Part shown: positions 48,996-57,213 of the stretch, in pieces | Position numbering within the stretch: position 1 is the first letter of the stretch | Layout: each line of letters begins with the position of its first letter | Source: JANQOH01 sp965201115 | GTDB taxonomy: Bacteria > Pseudomonadota > Alphaproteobacteria > UBA7887 | NCBI GenBank assembly: GCA_965201115.1 | Contig: OZ241745.1 | Location: 3,224,001-3,288,000, forward strand | Direction of reading: 5' to 3' | DNA length: 64,000 nt | The notes under the pieces: generated by a model | Database searches by the model: none | What the model was told of the DNA's origin: nothing | Seen by the model: the letters and a program-made list of their open reading frames with translations, nothing else | Program-made: the position numbers and the translations under genes

Positions 48996-49928
48996 TTACG
49001 GCGCGCGGGAGAGCTGCGTTGCCGGGGCGGGCGGGTAGTCCACGGGCGTGGCGAGCCAGCCGGCGGCGCGGCGCGACCGGTAGAGTTCGTCGAGCCGGCG
49101 GGCGAGGGGGCCGGGCCTGCCGTCGGCCACGGGCGCGCCGTCCACTTTCGTTACGGGCAGCACGCCGCCGGCGGAGCTCGACAGGAATACTTCGTCGGCG
49201 GTCGCGAGGCGGCGCTTCGGGATGCGTTCGAGGCGGCAGGCGATGCCGGCGTCGGCGCACAGCTCCATGACGGTGCGCCGGGTCATGCCGTCGAGCACGC
49301 CTTCATCGGGCGTGAACAGGGCGCCGTTCTCGACGATGAAGACGTTGAAGCCGGGGCCTTCGGCGATGCCGCCGCGGCGGTCGCTCAGCACTACCGTTTC
49401 GGCGCCGCGGTCGTATGCGTCGAACAGGCCCATCTCGAAATCGAGCCAGTGGTAGTGCTTGAGCGTCGGGTCGACCGATTCGGGCGGCGTCCGCCAGCGG
49501 TCGCTGACATGCAGATGCAGGCCGCGCGCCTTCGCCTCCGGCGGCGCGATCCAGACGTAGGGGATGCAGAACACGTAGAAGGCGTTGACGCAGCGCCGCG
49601 GGTCGCGCGAACCGACGGGGGGCCGGCCGCGCGTCATGATCATCTGCACGTAGGCCCGCCGAAGGCCCGTGCGGCGCACGCATTCGATGACGATTTCGCG
49701 GCGTTCGCCGGCCGTGTAGGGGCCGGTCATGCGCAGTTTGGCGATGTTGCGCGCGAACCGCTCAAGGTGATCGTCGAGGCGGAAGAACGCGCCGTCCCAG
49801 ACCGTTACCGTGTCCTGGTTGGCGTCGGAGCGCAGGAAGCCCCAGTCGAGCATGGGTATGCGCGCTTCGGCGATGGGGACGTAGCGGCCCTCGACGAAAG
49901 CGGCGCCGTCGTTGAAGCGTTCGTTCAT
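48996..49928 (-). CDS. PLP-dependent class IV aminotransferase (branched-chain/D-amino acid type)
   Basis: A 310-residue class IV aminotransferase. It has PMLDWGFLRSDANQDTVTVW near the N-terminus, the PLP lysine region DPTLKHYHWLDFEMGLFDAY, GGIAEGPGFNVFIVENGALF, and a loop DGMTRRTVMELCADAG (all standard fold-IV positions). The family includes branched-chain and D-alanine aminotransferases and aminodeoxychorismate lyase, and (R)-amine transaminases. The absence of the strongly conserved ilvE signatures makes a D-amino acid or amine specificity possible, and substrate is not decided. Start ATG 49928 is preceded by an AAGGGACAG site. Monocistronic and divergent from gyrA. Confidence 0.87.
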   Translation of the reverse strand: MNERFNDGAAFVEGRYVPIAEARIPMLDWGFLRSDANQDTVTVWDGAFFRLDDHLERFARNIAKLRMTGPYTAGERREIVIECVRRTGLRRAYVQMIMTRGRPPVGSRDPRRCVNAFYVFCIPYVWIAPPEAKARGLHLHVSDRWRTPPESVDPTLKHYHWLDFEMGLFDAYDRGAETVVLSDRRGGIAEGPGFNVFIVENGALFTPDEGVLDGMTRRTVMELCADAGIACRLERIPKRRLATADEVFLSSSAGGVLPVTKVDGAPVADGRPGPLARRLDELYRSRRAAGWLATPVDYPPAPATQLSRAP

Positions 49929-50060
49929 GGTTCTGTCCCTTGCGTTCGGCGCAAGCGCGGCGTATGAAACGGGCATCGACGCATTCCGCGCACGGCTCGG
50001 GCGGAGCCGCCGCCCGCGCTCCGCGGCGGCGTCCGGCGCGCCGGGAAACGGCTTGGACGA

Positions 50061-52772
50061 GTGAGCGACACGACCGACCTATTCGACCCGCCGCCGCCGT
50101 CGGACGTCGCGCCGGTCTCGATCGAGACCGAGATGCGGCGCTCGTACCTCGATTACGCGATGAGCGTGATCGTGGCGCGGGCGCTGCCCGACGTGCGCGA
50201 CGGCCTGAAGCCCGTACACCGCCGCATTCTCTACTCGATGGGCGAGAACGGCTACCGCTGGAACCGCCCGCACCGCAAATCGGCGCACGTCGTCGGCGAT
50301 GTGATGGGCGACTACCATCCCCACGGTGGCGACGCGATTTACGACGCGATGGCGCGCATGGCGCAGACGTTTTCCATGCGCCTGCCGCTGATCGACGGCC
50401 AGGGCAACTACGGATCGATGGACGGCGACAAGCCCGCGGCCATGCGCTACACCGAGGCGCGCTTGGCCCGCGTCGCGAGCGAACTGCTGGAGGACCTGGA
50501 CAAGGACACGGTCGATTTCCAGGCGAACTACGACGAATCGACCTCCGAGCCGACGGTTCTGCCGGCGCGCTTTCCGAACCTGCTGGTCAACGGCGCGGGC
50601 GGCATCGCCGTCGGCATGGCGACCAACATTCCGCCGCACAATCTGCGCGAGGTCGCCGCCGGCTGCCTGGCGCTGCTCGACGACCCGGGGATGACGATCG
50701 ACGGGCTGATGGCGCACATACCGGGGCCGGACTTCCCTACGGGCGGCATTATCGTGGGGCGGTCGGGCATTCGCTCGGCCTACCATACCGGGCGCGGCTC
50801 GGTCGTCGTGCGGGGCCGGGCGGCGCCGGAGAAGAACGGCCGGGTCATCGCGATCTCGGAAATCCCCTATCAGGTCAACAAGGCGCGGCTGGTCGAGCAG
50901 ATCGCCGACACCGTGCGCGACAAGCGGGTCGAGGGGATTTCGGACCTGCGCGACGAGTCGGACCGCGAAGGGGTGCGCGTCGTCGTCGAGCTCAAGCGCG
51001 ACGCGAGCTACGACGTGGCGCTGAGCCAGCTCTACCGCTACACGCAGCTGCAAACCACTTTCGGCGTCAACGCTCTGGCGCTACGCGACGGGCGCCCGGA
51101 ACAGCTCGATCTCAAGGAGATCCTGCAGGCGTTTCTGCGTTTTCGCGAAGACGTCATCCTGCGCCGCACGCGCTATCTGCTGCGGCGCGCGCGCGAACGC
51201 GCGCACGTTCTTGTCGGCCTGGTCGTGGCGGTCGCCAATATCGACGCGGTTATCGCGCTGATCCGCGCGGCGCCCGACGGCGATGCGGCGCGGCGCGAAC
51301 TGATGGCGCGCGACTGGCCGGCGCAGGACGTGGCGCCGCTGATCGCGCTCATAAACGAACCCGGCCATACGCTGGGCGAGGGCGGAACATACCGGCTGAG
51401 CGAAACCCAGGCGCGCGCGATACTGGACCTGCGCCTGCATCGGCTGACCGGTCTCGAGCGCGAAAAAATCGCCGGCGAGCTGCAAAAGGTCACGGCGGAA
51501 ATCGTCGATCTGCTCGACATACTGGGCTCGCGCGAGCGCGTGAGCGGCATCGTGCGCGACGAGCTGGCGGCGGTCGCGGAAAATTACGGCGACGCGGGCG
51601 GGCGGCGCACGACCATCGAAGACGCCGAGTTCGAACAGGACATCGAAAGCCTGATCGAACGCGAGGACATGGTCGTCACGGTCACGCATAACGGTTATGT
51701 GAAGCGCGTTCCGCTTTCGACCTATCGCGCGCAGCGGCGCGGCGGCAAGGGCCGCGCCGGCGCGGCGACGCGCGACGAGGATTTCGTCGCCCAGGTTTTC
51801 GCGGCCAACACGCACACGCCCATGCTGTTTTTCACCACGCGCGGCATGGCGTATGCGCTCAAGGTCTATCGGCTGCCGCTGGGCACGCCGCAGGGGCGCG
51901 GAAAGGCGCTGATCAACCTGCTGCCGCTTGCCGAGGGGGAGCGGCTGGCGACGATGATGCCGCTGCCCGAAGACGAATCGACGTGGGGCGGCCTGCATGT
52001 CATGTTCGCCACGTCGCGCGGGCATGTTCGCCGCAACGCCTTGTCGGACTTCACCAACATCAAGGCGAACGGCAAGATCGCGATGAAGCTCGAGGACGAG
52101 GCGGGGGAGAGCCTCGGCGAGCTGATCGCGGCCCGGCCCTGCACGGCGGAGCAGGATGTGTTGCTGGCGGCGGCCAGCGGCAAGTGCATCCGCTTCCCGG
52201 TCGGCGATGTGCGCCTGTTCGCCGGCCGCAGCTCCACCGGCGTGCGCGGATTGCGCCTGCGCGAGGGCGATTCGGTGATTTCCATGTCGATACTCGAACA
52301 TGTCGAGGCGGGCGCCGATGCGCGCGAGGCGTATCTGCGCCGCGCGCCCGCCCGGCGCCGCGGCGAAGAGGCGGCGGGCGGCGGCGAGGCCTTCCGCGCG
52401 CTCGCCGAAGCCGAGCAGTTCATCCTGACCGTGACCGCCAACGGCTTCGGCAAACGCAGCTCGGCCTACGAATACCGCGTCGCGGGGCGGGGCGGGCAGG
52501 GGATCGCCGCCATCGTGACCTCCGCCCGCAACGGCCCCGTCGTGGCCTCGTTCCCCGTGGCGGCGGACGATCAGGTGTTGCTCGTCACCGATGGCGGCCA
52601 GCTCATCCGCTGCCCGGTCGCCGACATTCGCATCGCCGGGCGCAATACCCAGGGCGTCATTCTGTTCAAGACCGCCGAGGGCGAACGCGTGGTGTCGGTC
52701 ACGCGCCTCGGCGAGGCGTTCGCGGACGATGGAAACGGCGAAAACGGGGCCGGGGAGGGCGGCGGCGCGTGA
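50061..52772 (+). CDS. gyrA: DNA gyrase subunit A
   Basis: GyrA breaks and rejoins DNA for supercoiling. The 903-residue protein has the breakage-reunion domain with the active Tyr130 (AAMRYTEARLARVA) and the C-terminal beta-pinwheel with GyrA box QRRGGKGRAG, which separates it from ParC. In the quinolone region (YHPHGGDAIYDAM) the residue aligned with E. coli Ser83 is Asp91, and the preceding Asp is Gly. An Ala/Arg-rich insertion (about 755-785: RRAPARRRGEEAAGGGEAFR) is in the pinwheel. Start GTG 50061. It overlaps coaD as GTGA, the conserved alphaproteobacterial gyrA-coaD order. Confidence 0.96.
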   Translation: MSDTTDLFDPPPPSDVAPVSIETEMRRSYLDYAMSVIVARALPDVRDGLKPVHRRILYSMGENGYRWNRPHRKSAHVVGDVMGDYHPHGGDAIYDAMARMAQTFSMRLPLIDGQGNYGSMDGDKPAAMRYTEARLARVASELLEDLDKDTVDFQANYDESTSEPTVLPARFPNLLVNGAGGIAVGMATNIPPHNLREVAAGCLALLDDPGMTIDGLMAHIPGPDFPTGGIIVGRSGIRSAYHTGRGSVVVRGRAAPEKNGRVIAISEIPYQVNKARLVEQIADTVRDKRVEGISDLRDESDREGVRVVVELKRDASYDVALSQLYRYTQLQTTFGVNALALRDGRPEQLDLKEILQAFLRFREDVILRRTRYLLRRARERAHVLVGLVVAVANIDAVIALIRAAPDGDAARRELMARDWPAQDVAPLIALINEPGHTLGEGGTYRLSETQARAILDLRLHRLTGLEREKIAGELQKVTAEIVDLLDILGSRERVSGIVRDELAAVAENYGDAGGRRTTIEDAEFEQDIESLIEREDMVVTVTHNGYVKRVPLSTYRAQRRGGKGRAGAATRDEDFVAQVFAANTHTPMLFFTTRGMAYALKVYRLPLGTPQGRGKALINLLPLAEGERLATMMPLPEDESTWGGLHVMFATSRGHVRRNALSDFTNIKANGKIAMKLEDEAGESLGELIAARPCTAEQDVLLAAASGKCIRFPVGDVRLFAGRSSTGVRGLRLREGDSVISMSILEHVEAGADAREAYLRRAPARRRGEEAAGGGEAFRALAEAEQFILTVTANGFGKRSSAYEYRVAGRGGQGIAAIVTSARNGPVVASFPVAADDQVLLVTDGGQLIRCPVADIRIAGRNTQGVILFKTAEGERVVSVTRLGEAFADDGNGENGAGEGGGA

Positions 52773-53347
52773 CGACGGGCGCGAACAGGCCGCGGATCGG
52801 CGTGTACCCCGGGACGTTCGACCCGCCGACGGTCGGGCATGTGGACATAGCGCGGCGCGCGCTGCGGGTGGTCGACCGGCTGGTTATCGGCGTGGCCGCG
52901 AACGCCGGCAAGGGACCGATGTTTACCGTCGACGAGCGCGTCCGCATGGTCGAGGACGCCATGCTGGACGCCTGCGGCGCGGAGACGGCCCGCAATATCG
53001 ACGTAAAACCCTTCCGCAACCTGTTGATGCACTTCACGATGGAGCAGAACGCCGGCGTGATAGTGCGCGGCCTGCGCGCGGTGTCGGATTTCGAATACGA
53101 GTTCCAGATGGCGGGCATGAACGCGCGGCTTGCGCCCGAGGTGGAAACGGTGTTCCTGATGGCGTCGGAAGGCATACAGTTCATCGCCTCGCGGCTGGTG
53201 AAGGAGATATTCCTGCTCGGCGGCGACGTGACTTCGTTCGTTCCGGCCAACGTTGCGCAGTGCCTGGAAGATCATGTATCCAGCCCCCGTGCGGGCGCCG
53301 CGCGGAGGGGCGCCGCCGCGGGGCCGGAGGAGGGCCGATCTCCATGA
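52769..53347 (+). CDS. coaD: Phosphopantetheine adenylyltransferase
   Basis: CoaD forms dephospho-CoA in coenzyme A synthesis. It begins RIGVYPGTFDPPTVGHVDIA with the TxGH nucleotidyltransferase motif. Later come RGLRAVSDFEYEFQMAGMNA and FIASRLVKEIFLLGGDVTSF, the ISSTxVR equivalent. The 192-residue product has a C-terminal Ala/Gly-rich tail of about 20 residues beyond the family norm. GTG 52769 overlaps gyrA and the stop overlaps the peptidylprolyl isomerase gene. Confidence 0.96.
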   Translation: MTTGANRPRIGVYPGTFDPPTVGHVDIARRALRVVDRLVIGVAANAGKGPMFTVDERVRMVEDAMLDACGAETARNIDVKPFRNLLMHFTMEQNAGVIVRGLRAVSDFEYEFQMAGMNARLAPEVETVFLMASEGIQFIASRLVKEIFLLGGDVTSFVPANVAQCLEDHVSSPRAGAARRGAAAGPEEGRSP

Positions 53348-53883
53348 CACGATTCCTGTTTGCAATCATGGCCTTGGCGGGGATTTCGATGACAACGCAT
53401 GAAGTCTCGGCGGCCGATCCCGAGAACGTCCTCTACCTGGACCTCGAGGGCGGCCGCGTGGTCGTGGAAATGCGGCCCGACCTGGCGCCGCTGCATGTGG
53501 CGCGCATCAAGGAGCTGGCGCGCGCGGGCTTCTACGACGGGCTGGCCTTTCACCGCGTGATCGACGGGTTCATGGCCCAGGGCGGCGACCCGATCGGCAA
53601 CGGCACGGGCGGTTCGGGCCGGAAAATCCCCGCCGAATTCTCGCCGCCCGAAGTCGCGAAGCACCTGCGCGGAACGGTCTCGATGGCGCGGGCGCGCCAT
53701 CGCGACAGCGCCGACAGCCAGTTTTTCATCTGCTTCCAGCCGGCGCCGTTTCTCGACGGGCAATACACGATTTGGGGGCAGGTGACCGAGGGGATGGAAC
53801 ACGTCGATGCGCTCAAGCGGGGCGAACCCGTGTCGGACCCCGACATCATCGTGCGCATGCGGGTCGCCGCCGACGTCGAATAG
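53344..53883 (+). CDS. ppi: Cyclophilin-type peptidylprolyl isomerase, periplasmic
   Basis: Cyclophilins isomerise X-Pro bonds during protein folding. The 179-residue precursor has a signal peptide (MTRFLFAIMALAGISMTTHE, cleavage near SAAD) and the fold motifs FYDGLAFHRVIDGFMAQGGD, GTVSMARARHRDSADSQFFI, and FLDGQYTIWGQVTEGM. His, Arg, Phe and Gln of the active site are in place. It overlaps coaD (ATGA) and precedes queA by 38 bases. A periplasmic isomerase in a cytoplasmic gene cluster is normal for this operon. Confidence 0.94.
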   Translation: MTRFLFAIMALAGISMTTHEVSAADPENVLYLDLEGGRVVVEMRPDLAPLHVARIKELARAGFYDGLAFHRVIDGFMAQGGDPIGNGTGGSGRKIPAEFSPPEVAKHLRGTVSMARARHRDSADSQFFICFQPAPFLDGQYTIWGQVTEGMEHVDALKRGEPVSDPDIIVRMRVAADVE

Positions 53884-53921
53884 CGCCGCCGCTTGCCGCC
53901 GGGCCGCGCGCGGCGGCGGCC

Positions 53922-54956
53922 GTGAAGACCGAACGGTTCGATTTTCGCCTGCCGGCGGCGCAAATCGCCATGCGCCCGGCGGCGCCGCGCGACGCGGCGC
54001 GCATGTTGTGCGTGCATCCCGGCGGGTTCGCGGACCGGCGCGTGAGCGACCTGCCCGGCGAACTGCGGCGCGGCGACATACTGGTCGTCAACGATACGCG
54101 CGTGATACCGGCGCAGCTTGCGGGCCGGCGCGGCGCCGCGCGGGTGAGCGTTACCCTGCATCGGCGCCTGGGCGGCGGACGGTGGCGCGCCTTCGCGCGC
54201 CCCGCGAAACGCCTGAAAGCGGGGCAGACGATTGCGTTCGGCGAGGGTTTCGACGCCGCGGTCGAGCGGCGCGGCGACGCCGGCGAGGTCGTGCTGGATT
54301 TCGGCCTCGACGACGCGGCGTTCGACGCCGCGCTGGCGCGTTGCGGGCGCATGCCGTTGCCGCCCTACGTCAAGCGCGCCGACGGCGCCGATGCGCGCGA
54401 CGCCGACGACTACCAGACAATGTTCGCGCGCCGGCCGGGCGCGGCGGCGGCGCCGACGGCGGGGCTGCACTTCACGCCGCGGCTGCTCGCGCGCCTGCGG
54501 AAGGCCGGCGTCGCGCTCGCGGCGTTGACGTTGCACGTGGGCGCTGGGACCTTCCGCCCCGTCGCAGCGGACGACATTCGCGACCACCGTATGCACTCCG
54601 AGTGGGGGGAGGTCGGCGCGGGCGCGGCGGAGGCGATCGCCCGCGCGCGCGCGGCGGGCGGGCGCGTCGTCGCGGTGGGGACCACATCCGCGCGGTTGCT
54701 GGAGACCGCGGCCCGGGACGGCGCGGTTCGCGCCTTCGCCGGCGAAACGGATTTGTTTATCGCGCCGGGATACCGGTTTCGCGCCGTCGATGCGCTGTTG
54801 ACGAACTTCCATCTGCCGCGTTCGACGCTGTTCATGCTGGTGTGCGCGTTTTGCGGCGTCGAGCGGATGCGCGCGGCCTATGCGCATGCGGTCGGGGCGG
54901 GCTACCGGTTCCATTCCTACGGCGACGCCTGCCTGCTTCGGTCCGCCGCGCCGTGA
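53922..54956 (+). CDS. queA: S-adenosylmethionine:tRNA ribosyltransferase-isomerase
   Basis: QueA makes epoxyqueuosine from preQ1 in tRNA. The 344-residue protein starts VKTERFDFRLPAAQIAMRPA and has LVVNDTRVIPAQLAG, DYQTMFARRPGAAAAPTAGL, and GAGTFRPVAADDIRDHRMHS. It ends with LLTNFHLPRSTLFMLVCAFC, all strongly conserved in QueA. Start GTG 53922. The stop overlaps tgt (GTGA). Confidence 0.97.
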   Translation: MKTERFDFRLPAAQIAMRPAAPRDAARMLCVHPGGFADRRVSDLPGELRRGDILVVNDTRVIPAQLAGRRGAARVSVTLHRRLGGGRWRAFARPAKRLKAGQTIAFGEGFDAAVERRGDAGEVVLDFGLDDAAFDAALARCGRMPLPPYVKRADGADARDADDYQTMFARRPGAAAAPTAGLHFTPRLLARLRKAGVALAALTLHVGAGTFRPVAADDIRDHRMHSEWGEVGAGAAEAIARARAAGGRVVAVGTTSARLLETAARDGAVRAFAGETDLFIAPGYRFRAVDALLTNFHLPRSTLFMLVCAFCGVERMRAAYAHAVGAGYRFHSYGDACLLRSAAP

Positions 54957-56053
54957 CCGCGTGGCGGTTCGAGATCGCCGCGCGCGACGGGGCGGCGCGA
55001 ACGGGGCGGCTCTCGACCGCGCACGGGACCGTGGAGACGCCCGCGTTCATGCCCGTCGGCACGGCGGCGACGGTCAAGGCGGCGGAGCCGCACGATGTCG
55101 CCGCGTCGGGGGCCGAAATGATTTTGGCGAACGCCTATCATCTGATGCTGCGGCCCGGCGCCGGGCGGGTCGCCGCGCTCGGCGGCCTGCGGCGCTTCAT
55201 GGGCTGGCCGGGGCCGATCCTGACCGATTCCGGCGGCTTTCAGGTCATGTCGCTGGCTGCGCTGCGGCGCCTCGACGAAGACGGCGTGACGTTTCGCTCC
55301 CATATCGACGGCGCGGCGCGCCGGATGACGCCGGAAACGAGCGTGGGCGTCCAGCGCGAACTCGGCGCCACGGTGACGATGGCGTTCGACGAATGCACGC
55401 CGTTTCCCGCGACGCGCGAAGCGGCGGCGGCCTCGATGCGGCGCTCCATGCGCTGGGCCGAACGGTCGCGCAAGGCGTTCCGGCCGCGACCCGGCCATGC
55501 GCTGTTCGGCATCGCGCAGGGTTCGGTGTTCCCGGACCTGCGGCGCGAATCCGCCGCGCGTCTGGCCGAGACGGGCTTCGACGGCTACGCGATCGGCGGC
55601 CTGGCGGTGGGCGAGGAGCGGGGGGCCACCGCCGAGATCGCGGCGCTTACCGCGGATGCGCTGCCCGCCGACCGCCCGCGCTACCTCATGGGCGTGGGGC
55701 GGCCGGAAGACATCGTGGCGGCGGTTTGCGCGGGAATCGACATGTTCGACTGCGTGCTGCCGACGCGCTCGGGCCGCAACGGCCAGGCGTTCACGAGCGC
55801 CGGCGCGCTGAACATCCGCAACGCGCGCTTTGCCGACGATCCGTCGCCTCTGGATCCGTCGTGCCCATGCCCCGTGTGCCGCGGCTACGGCCGGGCCTAT
55901 CTGCATCATCTTGTCAGGGCGCGCGAGATACTGGGCGCCACGCTCATGACGCGGCATAATCTGCATTACTACCAGCGGACGATGGCGCGGTTGCGCGAGG
56001 CCATTGCGGCGGGCCGGATGGCGGAGTTCGCGGCGGCGTTCCCCGCCCGTTGA
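54953..56053 (+). CDS. tgt: tRNA-guanine transglycosylase
   Basis: Tgt exchanges guanine-34 for preQ1 in tRNAs with GUN anticodons. The 366-residue protein has TPAFMPVGTAATVKAAEPHD, ILTDSGGFQVMSLAAL with the catalytic Asp region, GIAQGSVFPDLRRESA, GIDMFDCVLPTRSGRNGQAF with the nucleophilic Asp, and the zinc site Cys-x-Cys-x2-Cys in SCPCPVCRGYGRAYLHHL plus a downstream His. Start GTG 54953 overlaps queA. tRNA-Lys follows closely. Confidence 0.97.
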   Translation: MTAWRFEIAARDGAARTGRLSTAHGTVETPAFMPVGTAATVKAAEPHDVAASGAEMILANAYHLMLRPGAGRVAALGGLRRFMGWPGPILTDSGGFQVMSLAALRRLDEDGVTFRSHIDGAARRMTPETSVGVQRELGATVTMAFDECTPFPATREAAAASMRRSMRWAERSRKAFRPRPGHALFGIAQGSVFPDLRRESAARLAETGFDGYAIGGLAVGEERGATAEIAALTADALPADRPRYLMGVGRPEDIVAAVCAGIDMFDCVLPTRSGRNGQAFTSAGALNIRNARFADDPSPLDPSCPCPVCRGYGRAYLHHLVRAREILGATLMTRHNLHYYQRTMARLREAIAAGRMAEFAAAFPAR

Positions 56054-56097
56054 CCGCGCCGCCCCGCGCGGCCTAATCTTTGCGCCCGCCGCCGCGG

Positions 56098-56173
56098 GGG
56101 CCCGTAGCTCAGTCGGTAGAGCACCTGACTTTTAATCAGGGTGTCCCAGGTTCGATCCCTGGCGGGCTCACCA
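56098..56173 (+). tRNA. tRNA-Lys (anticodon TTT)
   Basis: A complete 76-nt tRNA with acceptor GGGCCCG/CGGGCTC, D arm with AGTCGGTAGAGC, anticodon stem CCTGA/TCAGG around CTTTTAA (anticodon TTT) and T arm AGGTTCGATCCCT. The 3' CCA is encoded. It is followed by a REP-like copy. tRNA 3' ends are common integration sites, but no integrase or direct repeat is visible here. Confidence 0.97.
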
Positions 56174-56237
56174 CCGGACCGGCGGGGGATGCAGGGATCG
56201 ATCGGCGGGTCGCGTGCGCCGGGGCGTCGCGTGCGAA

Positions 56238-56288
56238 CGTGCGGGCGGGGACGCCCGCGGTCCCGGGCAGTCCGCGCCTTCGGCGCGA
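56238..56288 (+). repeat. REP-like two-hairpin element, copy I
   Basis: CGTGCGGGCGGGGACGCCCG hairpin, GGTCCCGGGCAGTC linker, GCGCCTTCGGCGC. It lies between tRNA-Lys and the first DUF1640-like gene. Confidence 0.85.
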
Positions 56289-56324
56289 ATGCGGCGCGCT
56301 GGAAGACGGCGCGCGGCTCCGCCG

Positions 56325-56353
56325 TTGACAGCCGCGGCCCGCCCCGACAGGCT
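56325..56353 (+). promoter_or_regulatory. Promoter of DUF1640-like gene 1 (apparently leaderless)
   Basis: TTGACA at 56325-56330, 17-bp spacer, CAGGCT at 56348-56353. Only six bases separate the -10 from ATG 56360, so transcription should begin at the start codon itself. There is no ribosome-binding site. The same layout precedes the second paralogue. Confidence 0.6.
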
Positions 56354-56359
56354 TGCTGC

Positions 56360-56665
56360 ATGGATACGGCAGACGCTGCGCCCGCATTCGACACGCTGGC
56401 TGCCGTGCAGAAGCTTGAGGCCGCCGGCGTCGACCGGAAGCAGGCAGAAGCGCACGCCGAAGCGTTGCGCGACAGCCAGGCGCGCCTCGCGACCAAGGCC
56501 GACATAGCGCGCCTTGAAGGCAAGCTGGATACGATGTTGACCAAGGCAGACTTGGTGGAGCTGCGGGCCGAAATTTACCGCGCCTTGTGGATTCAGACTG
56601 GCGTCGTCGTTGGCGCGATCATCGCGGCTGCGGGGTTCGCCGCGCTCGCCGAACAGCTCGTTTAG
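56360..56665 (+). CDS. DUF1640-like coiled-coil membrane protein, paralogue 1
   Basis: A 101-residue protein: MDTADAAPAFDTLAAVQKLE with an FDTL start, then AAGVDRKQAEAHAEALRDSQ and ATKADIARLEGKLDTMLTKA (coiled coil), followed by a C-terminal membrane helix (TGVVVGAIIAAAGFAALAEQ). This matches the bacterial DUF1640/CCDC90-like family, whose members are small helix-membrane proteins of unknown function. It is about 75% identical by eye to the next gene. Both lack ribosome-binding sites and start six bases after their -10. Confidence 0.8.
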   Translation: MDTADAAPAFDTLAAVQKLEAAGVDRKQAEAHAEALRDSQARLATKADIARLEGKLDTMLTKADLVELRAEIYRALWIQTGVVVGAIIAAAGFAALAEQLV

Positions 56666-56680
56666 CGCGCGCCCTTGCCG

Positions 56681-56709
56681 TTGACAGTTACAGCCCGCGC
56701 CGCCAGGAT
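56681..56709 (+). promoter_or_regulatory. Promoter of DUF1640-like gene 2 (apparently leaderless)
   Basis: TTGACA at 56681-56686, 17-bp spacer, CAGGAT at 56704-56709, then six bases to ATG 56716. Sequence from the -35 to the start codon is nearly the same as for paralogue 1. Confidence 0.6.
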
Positions 56710-56715
56710 TCCCGT

Positions 56716-57015
56716 ATGGACGACATGGCAGACGCGGCGCCCACGTTCGACACGCTGGCTATCGTGCAGCAGCTCGAGGCCGCCGGCGTCGACCGGAAGC
56801 AGGCGGAAGCGCACGCCGAAGCGTTGCGCGACAGCCAGGCGCGCCCCGCGACCAAGGCCGACATTGCGCGCCTCGAGGTCAAGATCGAAACGATCGCGGG
56901 GACGATGGCGACCAAGACCGACTTGGCGGAGCTGCGCGCCGATGTTTACCGCGCCCTGTGGATACAGGGCGCGGGTCTCGTCGCCGTAATCGTCGGCCTT
57001 AAACTGTTCGGGTAG
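56716..57015 (+). CDS. DUF1640-like coiled-coil membrane protein, paralogue 2
   Basis: A 99-residue protein: MDDMADAAPTFDTLAIVQQL, AAGVDRKQAEAHAEALRDSQ, ATKADIARLEVKIETIAGTM, and a C-terminal membrane helix (LWIQGAGLVAVIVGLKLFG). It has the same architecture as the preceding gene and as the partial gene at the right edge. The tandem pair with duplicated promoters points to a recent local duplication that included the regulatory region. Confidence 0.8.
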   Translation: MDDMADAAPTFDTLAIVQQLEAAGVDRKQAEAHAEALRDSQARPATKADIARLEVKIETIAGTMATKTDLAELRADVYRALWIQGAGLVAVIVGLKLFG

Positions 57016-57213
57016 CTTCGCGCGCGGGCGCCGCCGGCGATACGCGCGCATGTTCGCGTCATGCGCGGCGGCGGATGCGCGGCGCGCGCGCAGGCGGCCG
57101 GGGGCGCGTTTTTCGCTTGCGCGGGGGCGGAGAGGGGGCATAATGCGTGCATCCCGCATGCGCGGGAGATTGGCCGCGAGGCATTCGCGGCCGCCAGCTT
57201 GGGAGGCTACGCA

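Noticed and set aside
50061..52772. parC (topoisomerase IV subunit A)
   Set aside because: The GyrA box QRRGGKG is present and the gene is followed by coaD, so gyrA is the better call.
56098..56173. tRNA-Lys as an attachment site of an integrated element
   Set aside because: No integrase or direct repeat of the tRNA 3' end was found on either side within the window.
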